Source: Nipponacmea schrenckii (lineage: Eukaryota; Mollusca; Gastropoda; Lottiidae). From it: a stretch of DNA of 64,000 bases. Made by a program: the position numbers and the translations under genes. Below are positions 12,906 to 24,800 of the stretch, in pieces (position 1 is the first letter of the stretch; each line of letters opens with the position of its first letter). The DNA lies in the NCBI GenBank assembly GCA_030562195.1, contig CM060200.1, positions 39,777,084 through 39,841,083 of the forward strand. The letters run 5' to 3'. Below the pieces are notes generated by a model. It did not search any database. It was not told where the DNA came from and worked only from the letters and a program-made list of their open reading frames with translations.

Positions 12906-13535
12906 GATATTCTTCACTCACCAGAAAATCTGAGAAAATATAGAACATTTGTATCCATTTTCACTATATTTAAATCATACACTCTTTATCTACCCCTGTT
13001 ATTTTCTGAAAAGGCCAGCTTAGATTTCGATGCCATAATTTCAGAATAGACCGTATGTTGTGTGAGATAGCAGATTACGGCCTTATTTTGAAATATTTCG
13101 TTAGCATGCAGAAGAATGTTGCGTGCATGTTTCTTATTTTGAATTCCATGAACCGGAATTACATTGTTTAGATCTCTCTATTTCATCTGTAGTTGGTTTG
13201 ACAATGGTATTGCTAGCTGATTAATCCAAGGCGTTGATGTGTAGGGTTATACGAGATCAAGAACAATATTATTTCTGGAGTGTTTTTACCCAAGTTTTCG
13301 AAGTATCTTTTACTTTAAAGATATATTCTATTACTAATTAGCTTGAATTTACCAAATTATTCTGTCTTTTTTTTTATTCCCTTCTTTACACCACATTACT
13401 TCTATATCCTACCCAAAGTCGACTTTGGTAATTAGATTGATTTTTTACAACACCAATGTGTGAAAAACTCCCGTCTTCCTTATGTAACTGTAACATTAAA
13501 GGACTCCTAAAGATGTTTTCTAAACTGGGTATGTG
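12906..13535. other. Intergenic, nothing recognised
   Basis: No exon, RNA gene or clear repeat seen between the minisatellite remnants and the MITE. Confidence 0.45.
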
Positions 13536-13782
13536 TATCGGGAACACTGATAGTATCAATTCGCACCAGTACAATTTTCAATCAGAAGTCGGTGGTTTCC
13601 GTGTCCACTTAAACTACTTGATTGGGAACGTCTCTGATTGCAAAATATGCTTGTTTCACATATTATGGCCTATTGCGACAAGTGATGCCATCACGCTCTT
13701 GGTTTAACTGGAATTGCAGAAATCACAGACGTCTGATTGAAAATTGTGATTGTGCAAATTGATGCTATCAGAGTCCCCGATA
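13536..13782. mobile_element. Long-TIR MITE, copy 2 (about 80-bp TIRs)
   Basis: The left end begins TATCGGGAACACTGATAG and the right end, inverted, begins TATCGGGGACTCTGATAG. Similarity continues for about 80 bases on each side through CAATTTTCAATCAGA and a TTAAAC block. Total length is 247 bp. A short ORF overlapping it is incidental. Long TIRs without coding capacity define a MITE. The superfamily is not determined and the target duplication is unclear. Confidence 0.75.
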
Positions 13783-14420
13783 TACATAAACCTTTTTAGA
13801 ATCCCTTTAATCTCGGATATTTTCAAAAAAAACCTTTTGTTGCAATTCCCACTAGCAATGATGGAACTTAATGTAGATCAGAATTAAGTTCAATGCAATA
13901 GGACATGGCCTGCCTACCATTCAGCCCATGGGAGGAAATACAATGAACAATTTAAAATTATCAAATATAGAAACAGAAAAAAATGTTACGTTTTTTAAAT
14001 CAAACTCCGCAATTTGTTTTTTTTTTTTTGTCTGTTTTCAAGAGCCTAAAAGTGCTTTGTTACAGATATTCATAGTGTGGCTGAGTACCCACTAGAACAC
14101 TTATTTCTTACAGCATCTTAAAAGTTTCTATAGCATAATAACATTCAGCAGAAAACTATCAAGTTTGTAATATATAAACTGGTTGGTTATGACAATGCTT
14201 CTTTAAACAATTAGATATTTGAGATGTTTGAGATTCCGATGTATCAACTAACACGACAGAATTATATAGATAACAATAATTATATCGTTCACCTACTCAG
14301 GTGCAAATTGGCCCCACTGGGTCTCAACTTCTTAAAGGGAAGTTTCTTTCTTAATGTTGGGGTGAAAGTGTAAAACAAAAGCCCACAACAATCTCAAAAA
14401 CCTACAATTCTACAGCCAAA
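13783..14420. other. Intergenic, nothing recognised
   Basis: AT-rich, with a T homopolymer near 14020. No supported features. Confidence 0.45.
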
Positions 14421-14576
14421 AATGCCTCTGTGATTGTGAAACGCTTTTATAAAGAACTCCAAGATGAATTCCCTAATATCTATACCAAACGTCTGGATAC
14501 AGCTTACACGAGGAATAAAAATCTGAGTAATATTCTTGTACATGGTAGATTAGACCCCCTTTCATTATCTCCCTGA
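14421..14576 (+). pseudogene. Possible retroelement fragment (Penelope-like?)
   Basis: An open stretch of 51 codons ends in a stop and contains TAYTRNKNLSNILVHGRL. This resembles the basic, asparagine/leucine-rich motif (RxxNLxxxLVxxKL type) found near the end of reverse-transcriptase domains of Penelope-like elements. Nothing else of the element is recognisable nearby, so it would be a decayed remnant. The match is by eye on a short motif and could be chance. Confidence 0.3.
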
Positions 14577-14690
14577 AGTAATCGCTTTGCATTTTTATCA
14601 TTGCTTACTATCTTGTAAATTTCTCCAGAAGTAGATAATTTCTTATGAATTGATGCTTACTGAAATTTATAGCATAGTCTCTACTTGTAA

Positions 14691-14905
14691 CCTTAACCAG
14701 CGCTTCTATAGGAGAGCATCTCTTATAACACCCTTAACCAGTGCTTCTATAGGAGAGCATCTCTTATAACACCCTTAACCAGTGCTTCTATAGGAGAACA
14801 TCTCTTATAACACCCTTAACCAGTGCTTCTATAGGAGAGCATCTCTTATAACACCCTTAACCAGTGCTTCTATGGGAGAGCATCTCTTATAACACCCTTA
14901 ACCAG
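14691..14905. repeat. 41-bp tandem repeat, 5 copies plus a partial
   Basis: Units start at 14691, 14732, 14773, 14814, 14855 and 14896 (exact 41-bp period) with the signature CCTTAACCAGTGCTTCTATA. Only a few substitutions separate the copies, so the expansion is recent. Confidence 0.95.
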
Positions 14906-15883
14906 TTCTGCAAACGGATATACTCCGTAAGTTCATCTTTCTGTCCCTACCAGCAACCACTTCCATAACTTAGTCCTTGTCGCCTAATTGCCTCCCTTTA
15001 TGAAAGTGTGTCATTTTCACAAATGTAACAAGCTTATGCCGTAGAAATTAAGCGACTAACCCATATATTAGGCCAAAACAAACAAATTAATCAAATGGCA
15101 GAAAAATCCACCCAAATAATATATTTATATTGTCAACATTGATTTATCGCCGTATATTGGTGCTAAAATTTTAAAAAGAGCTTATTTTTTTTTAACGAGG
15201 CGTGAGTTACAGGCAATCTGCGTTGCTGTTTTTACAACTTGTGTACTTTAAAAGATCTTCAAACAATTGGATATTGAAGACTACATCACTTTAATTTTTC
15301 CTGCCTTCATTCTATAAAGGAATAAGAAAAATATCACTTTATTTGATTTCTTATCCACACCATTGCATCGCTGATACACCATACATATATAGAAGAAAAC
15401 AATTAGGTGAATATCTACTGCCTGAAACATGTTGGACATATTGTCTTCATTTCATATAGTATTTTACAGACCTCAAATACCACCCGGTCTTAATTGTAGA
15501 CGAGAGAAAATGTGTGAAATTTTACCGTTTTGATTGTGTTTTAATCCGGGCCTAAGCCCCTCCTCGATGACGTTTAGACCACGCCTACTTTGTCTAGCCC
15601 TATCTGTATTCAAAGTTGGTTATTGATGAAATTTCTATATATATATACAATCTACAATATCTAAACTCTAGAATGTACCTCTTTCTATATATTCTTACTT
15701 TTACTATAAACCTCTCAATTTCTTATAAACTTTACCAAGTGTGTCGTCTAACTTGTGTATATTTATTATTTGTTACCATGTTTTTTTCTGAGTTTAAATA
15801 TAATCACTATAAAGTGAATTCTGAAAACTTTTCCAGGTATTATATGTGAATGTTATAATTATTCATATCCAACTTTCGTTAAA
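14906..15883. other. Upstream region of the esterase gene
   Basis: No other gene seen. The start of the esterase transcript and its promoter must lie here or farther upstream, but I could not identify a specific core promoter. Confidence 0.4.
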
Positions 15884-18800
15884 ATGTTTCCGTTTAATGG
15901 ACATTTATCGACTTTATCTATGTTATTGTGTTATTTGGAATTAGTGAGTACAGATCGTAGGTATATACTACGGCGGACGCAATACGGGAAATTGTCCGGT
16001 GAGGTAGAAACTCTCTCAGATGATAAACGAATAGAAAAATACCTGGGAATTCCTTACGCTAAACCACCTGTCGGTGATCTGAGATTTGAGGTAAGAAGTT
16101 GTCTTAATGTATCTTTGGCATATTTTGATAAAACTGAATTTTGACTATTAAAAATTTTGCGCTGTAAACCTGTGTCATGCTTACAGAGATGGTAGACATG
16201 TTTTTTATTTAACCTTAACAAACGAACCACAGTATTGATTTAAAGGGATACTGCGTCTTAGCATACAATATTAGTTTTCAAGAATGGTCAATATGAGTAT
16301 ATATTCTTCAGTGAACTTACCTGGTGTCATAAAATAACAGAATCGCTTAACTCACAAAACTAAGTCATTTTTGAAAAACGTGTAATCATTTTTTTTTAGC
16401 GTTTTTCAATACTCCAATGCATCTTTATGGATAATTATTGGTATTTTGGATATTTATTTATTTTTTATGTTTTTATTTTATGGCAGTAGGTATATTAACT
16501 GATGAGTAGAGCTCTTTTTGGCCAAGTTTAAAATTGCATGTTCATTCTAAGACCTATTATCCCTTCAAGTAGATATACATGTACATAAAAAACATGTTTA
16601 CATTTCTGATATAGAAACCTTCATGTTAAAAAAATTAATATGATATTCGTGACGTCGCAAACCCCGAAGAACAGAACTTACTTGTGACAACGCGTTAGAT
16701 TTTAAAGAATTTTGCGACTTCTGCTATGTAGAACAAGGTGAACCAGAAACACCTGCGACCTTCAGAAAGGTATATTTTATAAGGGATATTATTCAAACGT
16801 GTGACTTGTTTTGCAATAACTGTGGTACCAATCGTTAATATCTGATATCAATCAGTCAGTGTCCATGATTATAAATCTACCAAGAAAAGAATGGAATGGT
16901 TTAAGGAATATTATGCAATTTTCGTACATTTTTAGTATTTCTGAAGAATAATTACATATGATTACAACCAAAATCAATCCTCGGATACGGCGAATTTGTC
17001 TCTTTAAGACGCTGATTATCATCCAGTAGGAACATCTAATTTCACCAAATTACACCGCTAAAAGTTCCCACGCTTTATGTAATCAACTTTCAAATGCCCT
17101 TTTCATTGCAATATATAAAAAAGATTTATAATTGAAATTGGAAGCAAAATTCGCAATTTGAAGTATTTTTGAAGGTCTGTTCTAATTTCGTTCATTCTAA
17201 AACTAAATTTATAGACTCGCATTCAAAACGCAAACCGATCCCCTAAATCACATCGACTTAAGAGAAATATTGTAATAATGTATAACGTAAAGATAGACAG
17301 CTCATTAAATCGTTTGTAATAGGTTCGCAAAATTCTGTTATAAGGACAACAATTGTAGTACATGTACATGTACTGTAGTACTACCTATTAAAATCGAAAT
17401 TTAAAGTTTGGCATTCAGTCAATAAGGTGCCATTACAAAAGTATAGAATCTCTAAATAAAACGATACATTCAACTGACTAATAACTGAATAAAACGTTGA
17501 TAAAATTACTTATTTAACTTATCACATAGTCTTATGGATCGATTTGATTAAAGAGGGATTCTGTGGTATATTTTTGACACCAGTAAGTGCATTGACGTAG
17601 GCTACATTGACGTATATATATTTTTGTCCAAATACACCTTCTGACAACTACAAGAACATAATACAACATTTCAATAGTTTATTGTTCCGCGAACTTAAAC
17701 AATAATATGCTTGATGCAATTATACTGGCATTAGTTAGACACCAAAAAAACCTTTTAATAATGATATTAATAATATTAAACACCTGGTCAGGGGTGGTCA
17801 CATTCGTACGCTTCCATACGTACATTTCGTACGTCCATCTGTAAGTAAGAAATGAGTATATAAACTTTATTGCCTAGTTTTAGATAACTAGGTACATAAC
17901 AACCGTAAGACATTATTGATTACATATTCTTGAGACAAACCGCTTTCGGTAGACACCTAACACAACTAGTCAGTAAAACTGACCCCAAATAGAATTCCAT
18001 TGCTTTACAATTAATTTGTCAAATGGAAGATGATTTGCAAGAATATGTCATTCCAAAACAACGAAGAACCTTGGTTCAACCTCTTCTTAATATTCAGGAT
18101 TTAACGTTCGTCAGATTTAACATTCGTAAAAAATGAAACAATTCTCATATTTTCGAACGTATACGTTATATATCCACGTAGCCTTCGTCTAAGTGTGACC
18201 ACAGTGATGCAATCAGGTTTCATGATTACGTTACGAGGGATTCAACTGACGGATAGAAAAACCGGATACGTATGTGGACCATGGACTTACGTGCAAGCGC
18301 AATGAAGAATTTCTGAAGGTTTCATTGTTGCTTATAGTAACTGCAATGTGAATCTATATATATTTTATAATTGTGTGTATATATATGGTATCCAACACTC
18401 TCCATGTGAATATGTAGATAATATCTCCATCAAGGACTTGATAATCTCCTTCTCCACCCCATTGTATTAATGGGGAATTTGAAATAAAAGCTAGGCATTG
18501 TTACTGTGGTTTTTTTTTTATACAAAGAACACTCTATATTCGATGACCAAGGTTTTTCCACTCAACCATCGACTTAAATTGTCTTCGGATAATAAGGGAG
18601 ACGTATAGTGGCGTATTTAGCAGGTGGGTAACTTAGCCCCTGGGGTCATTTTTAATGTGAAAAAGAAGCCATCTAAATGTTAAAAATTATTCTCAGGCCA
18701 TCTGAAATCCGTTAGCTTCTTGGGTCTCGGGGAGTTTAATGCCGAAAAAAAGACATCTTCCCATTATCCGAGTAATTGGTGGACGGTAATGACTGACTTT

Positions 18801-21800
18801 TTACCCCAGAAAGTCCAAGTCTAATTTGATAAACGTACCACTGGTAACTATTCTGATACTAGTACTTGGTCAATGCCCCTTGATGCATTATTATAAATAA
18901 ATTTTTCATCATACTAATTTAAAAATAAATTTCTGTGTTTATTTAAGTCCCCTCCCCCGCAATAGAAAATAGTTTGATGATTGTTTCTCTAGACAAGATT
19001 AATGGCATGGAAATTATCTCCATGTTATGACATTTATAATGTATAGGTTTAAATATCTCTGAAAAATATTGGATGAACATATATAGTTTTCCAAGAAAAT
19101 ATTATCAACAATGTTGCTTCAATCGTCTGCAAATGCTTTGCGAACTAAAGAATTAAAAACACTTTAAAGGGATAATAGGTCTTAGAATGAACATAAAAAA
19201 AAATTTGAACATTTTTAACTTGGCCAATAAGAGCTCTACTCGTCAGTAAATTTAAATGCTGCCATAAATAACAAAAAAAAAAAAAAAATGTACAAAAAAA
19301 AAAGTAATTATCCATGAAGATACATTTGCTGATTGAAAAATGCTTGATAAATTGATTGAGCGTTTTTCAAAAATGATTTAGTGTTGTGGGTTTCCCAGAT
19401 TTTAAGGGATTTTGCTACTTTATGACACCAGGTAAGTTCAATGATGAATATAAACTAATATTTACCATTCTTGAGGGCTAAAATTTTGTGTCAAGACGCA
19501 GTATCCCTTTGACTTATGCAAAACAATGTAAAACTTTTTTGCAAGAAAGAACAAAATATGATAGAAAAATATCGTAAGACACACGAGTGATATTTACAAT
19601 ATTTCTGGCTCTCACTCAAAACAATATATAATTTTGAAGAGTTATTCTTTATATTTCATCGATGATAAAGAGCAAGATTCTCAAATTAAGACCACAACCA
19701 ATGCTTCCGAAAGTGGACATAGTCAACCCTTATCAGCTACACTCTGGTATTGAAATATGTTGCGATGTGTTATAGATATCACCAGAGATCGTGTTTATCA
19801 ACCCAGTTCATTTCATTTTATGAAAGTAACGTTTTATCTTTGATCTGTTTCATAATAAATTTCAAAAGAACTTTAAACAGACATATAAGTGCAGGAACCC
19901 ATATGTTTGTTTATGTTTGCAGCCAAGCCTTGAACGTTAAATGGTTTTTGTTGCCCACAATCGTCAGAAGCTGTGATGCACTAACATCTGTTTGGTTTAG
20001 ATGTATTGATCATTTTATTAATTGTCCCCCATTTTCAATATGTTCCTCATCTGTTCAACTTGTATATCTGATATCCATAATAATAGTATATCGTAAATGC
20101 GTAAATATTGCAGTGTATTGGTAGCAAGTAAAAGACTGTAAAAAGTAATCGATATCCAAGAAAAGACGAATAAATCCGAATTGAAAACCCACAATAGACT
20201 GTCACACCCAGAATAGTATTATCCAGCCTTATTAATTAGCAATAAAATAGCGATGGCCATCGCAATACGCGCAGCCAATTTGTCCGAGAGATTGACAAGA
20301 GTTAGCGGTGGATAAAGATTTTTAGATGTTCACTTCATCCTTGGGTGAGCAGAATTACTCACACCAAGTTTCATCAAAATCCATACAATTTTTGATTGGT
20401 CTGATTTTCAATAGGGTTCACCCTTGGGCAATAACAAACATTTACGCCAAGTTTCATCAAAATCCATAAAACAGCTCTCTTTTGCGTTCACAATAAATGA
20501 AACACGTTTTTAAGAAGAATTGCAATAACTGATACGAAATATTTTTTCGATTAATTGATTTTCAATAGGGTTTATCCTTGAGTGATTACAAACACTCACG
20601 CCAAATTTCATCAAAATCCATTCAGAAACCAGCTCTCTTTTGTGTCCACATAGAATCCAAAAACAAAGGCACAAAGAATTCAAGAACAAAGGCAATAACT
20701 CGTATTTTATATATTTCAATTGGACTGCTTTTCATTCTTGGGTTATAACAAACACTTACACAAGATTCGTTAAATCCGCCAAGAAACCAGATCTCTATCA
20801 TACCCACAAAGACTTCAAGAACAGGGGCAATAACTCATAATAAGAACTGTTCGATTGGTTTGATTTTCACTAGGGTTTATCCTTGAGTGATTACAAACAC
20901 TCACACCAAGTTTCGTCAACATCCATCAAGAAATAATAGTTAGTTGAATACAAAGCAGCTCTCTTTCGTGTCCATTGATAACCTAAAATTAAAATAGCAA
21001 TCCTCATTGATATTCTAAAATAAAATAAGCAAACTGTGTTTATAACTCAGAATAGAATTTTATTGATAACCCGGAATAGAAGTCTCCGTCTCCAAAAAAG
21101 TACTCGATAACCCACAATACATGACTCAGCCAAAAAGCTCATATTAATACGATCAAAAGAAACAAAAAAGGTGAAAAATGTAGACTTAAAAACAATATCT
21201 TGATAATATCTGTATCAAATTTAGAATACTTAAGACATTTAACTTAAATTTAATCAAATATGCGATAGTGATAAAGACGAATTTTTAAATTGTATTGTAT
21301 CCTATGAATAATAATATCACTTTACTTATAAAACCATTGCCCACTGCGGTCATTGATATGCAATAGTAAACAATGGGAATCTCATATGTGTATCAAGCCC
21401 TTTTGATGTAGGATTATTGTGTCTCTTTATTAAGGTATCAGATTGCTCTGAATATCTAGTACATACTCGTTAGATTACATCTCAGTAGAAAGAATATATT
21501 GACAATACTTGTATTTATTTCAAATAAACTACTCACTGGACACCCACTGTTCTTGGTAGATGTGAAATGCCTATGTTCAACGGAGTGTAGTTGTCTTTCA
21601 CTTTCAAAACCTTTGCGGTGATTATCACAGCTATACCACGAACAGGTATATATAACAAGCATTGTCTTGATTCAAACCATGGACAAGAATCGCCTTTAAG
21701 ATACATGTATACCATGTAAAACGAATTATGAAGTTAATAAACGCTGTACAGTTTCAACGATTAAGTTCCATTAAGTTTCATTCACTTATTTCAATAATAA

Positions 21801-24800
21801 TTGACTTTTCGCTGCACAATATTTAAAATCATTTCATAGTAATGTCGGTTTGCATCACTAAGAGTAATTAGCATTTTTAATTTCTCCAACACAAATACTT
21901 GTTAAAGTTTATCCAAAGTTTCGGTGCTGGTATATCTGTAAGTTGGAGGTGGTCTAGACAAAACTATAAAAAATAGCCGAATTTACATCAAATCAGTAAA
22001 TATATAGATTTAATTGGAAGACAGAAGCCCACGTCTTTCAATATGTTATGATATAATGTTAAATCTTGACATATTTATAGCCAAACTTGACACCCTAGTT
22101 TACATTTCAAATTACATTCCCAATTGATACAGAGTTTCTGCAATTCTTTTTCTGTTATTTTAACACCGTGCCTTCAGGTCCAATACCAAACAGTCTAAAA
22201 TATCTTTATAATGCAATTTGTAGTAAGTTGTTATTTTAACTGTAATAAAAAGTCTTCATAAATCACGTGATCGGTAAACAAGGCGATGACCTTTTCTATA
22301 ATGATTCATTTCCAAACAAGCCTCAATTTGTGATACTCTTTCTTCCTCAAGCATTTTTCTGTAGTAAACCTCTTTCTAACAAACCCTTTTTGTAGTAAAC
22401 CTCTTCCTCTCACAAACCACTTCGTTTAATATAACTCTTCCTCAATCAAGCCTCTTCCTGTAATAAAACTCTTCCTCAATCAAGCCTCTTCCTGTAATAA
22501 AACTCTTCCTCAATCAAGCCTCTTCCTGTAATAAAACTCTTCCTTAATCAAACCACTTCCTTTAATAAAACTCTTTCTGAATCAAGCCTCTTACTGTAAT
22601 AAAACTCTTCCTCAATCAAGCCTCTTCCTGTAATAAAACTCTTCCTCAATCAAGCCTCTTCCTGTAATAAAACTCTTCCTCAATCAAACCTCTTCTTGTA
22701 ATAAAACTCTCCCTCAATCAAGCCTCTTCTTGTAATAAAACTCTTCCTCAATCAAGCCACTTCCTGTAATAAAACTCTTCCTCAATCAAGCCACTTCCTG
22801 TAATAAAACTCTTCCTCAACTAAATCTCTTACTGTAATAGGACTCTTCCTCAATCAAGCCTCTTACTGTAATAAAACTCTTCCTTAATCAAACCACTTCC
22901 TGTAATAAAACTCTTTCTCAATCAAGCCTCTTACTGTAATAAAACTCTTCATTAATCAAGCCTCTTCCTGTAATAAAACTGTTCCTTAATCAAGCCACCT
23001 CCTTTAATAAAACTCTTCCTCAATCAAGCCTCTTCCTGTAATAAAACTCTTCCTCAATCAAGCCTCTTTCTGTAATAAAACTCTTCCTCAATCAAGCCTC
23101 TTTCTGTAATAAAACTCTTCCTTAATCAAATCACTTACTGTAAAAGGACTGTTCCTCAATCAAGCCTCTTACTGTAATAGGATTCTTCCTCAATCAAGCC
23201 TCTTACTGTAATAAGACTCTTCCTCAATCAAGCCTCTTACTGTAATAAAACTCTACCTCAATCAAGCCTCTTCCTGTAATAAAACTCTACCTCAATCAAG
23301 TCTCTTCCTGTAATAGGACTCTTCCTCAATCAAACCTCTTCTTGTAATAAAACTCTTCCTCAATCAAGCCTCTTACTGTAATAAAACTCTTCCTCAATCA
23401 AGCCTCTTCCTGTAATAAGACTCTTCCTCCATCAAGCCTCTTCCTGTAATAAAACTCCTCTTCAATCAAGCCACTTCCTGTAAAAAACTCTTCCTCAATC
23501 AAGTCTTTGCCTGTAATTTGACCCTTCTTCAATCAAGCCTCTTCCTGTAATAAAACTCTTCCTCAATCAAGCCACTTCCTATAATAAAACTATTCCTCAA
23601 TCAAGCCTCTTCCTGTAATAAAACTCTTCCTCAATCAAGCCTCTTCTTGCAAAAAAACTCTTCCTCAATCAAGCCACTTCCTGTAATAAAACTCTTCCTC
23701 AATCAAGCCACTTCCTGTAATGAAACTCTTCCTCAACTAAATCTCTTACTGTAATAGGACTCTTCCCCAATCAAGCCTTTTACTGTTATAAAACACTTTC
23801 TTAATCAAGCCTCTTACTGTAATAGGACTAAAATATGCCTCTTTTAATACAAATCCTTGCGATAGTAAACCTCTGTCTGTAATAAGCTTCTCTCTGTTAT
23901 CAAACTCACCTAAAGCAAACCTCCAAACTAACAAACCATGATCTGTCATAAACCTCTTCTTGTAATAAGACTCTACCTCTTAAACAAGCCTCTGTATTTC
24001 ATTGTATACATTTCTATGGGGAGTCATCTACCAAATAAATCCTAGAGAAACCCTTTCCTTCAAAAACGCTGTTCTCAATTCTTGTACTTAAATCATATCT
24101 CATATTAAACCTATTTTAAAAGAAATTGTGCTCGAATCGTAAATAAATTCTAGGTTTTATTTAAAAAAAAACTGTTTTATTTAGAATGACGTGACAGAAA
24201 TTTGATCTACCAAACAATTGTTTTCAATTGTGGAATGAACCGATTTGAGACACGACCACCCCAAACTTTATTTCATGATTAAGTTGTTTTAATTTATAGA
24301 ACAGTACATGCGATTGTCAGCTGTTTCGTAAAATTGAGTTTTACATGTTTAGTTTTCTAGTATAGGTAGAGGACTCACGTACATATAAATCAGTATAGCG
24401 AGTAAGGGCTACCGAATAGTCAAGAGGGGCACGGAACATTTAAAAAGTCAATGATCAATATTGAAAGGTTTAAAGGGATAATAGCTCTTAGGATGAACAA
24501 ATAATTTGAAAATTTTAAACTTGACCAATAAGACCTTTATTCATCAGTAAAAATACCTGCTACCATAAATAACATAAATAAATATCCAAAAACTAAGTAA
24601 TTATCCATAAAGATGCATTAATTTATTGAAAAACCTTAATAAAGCGTTTTTAAAAAATGACTTAATTTTGTGAATTTTACAGATTTTATGGGATTCTGTT
24701 ACTTAATGACACCAAAAAAGTTTACTAATGAATATATACTCATATTGACCATTCTTGAGAACTAAAATATTATATTCATGCTAGGACGCAGTATCCCTTA

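Noticed and set aside
13456..13707. 83-codon forward frame
   Set aside because: Overlaps the long-TIR MITE and has no recognisable protein features.
22360..23830. Possible CRISPR-like array
   Set aside because: The 34-bp units are contiguous without unique spacers and the context is eukaryotic; this is a satellite.
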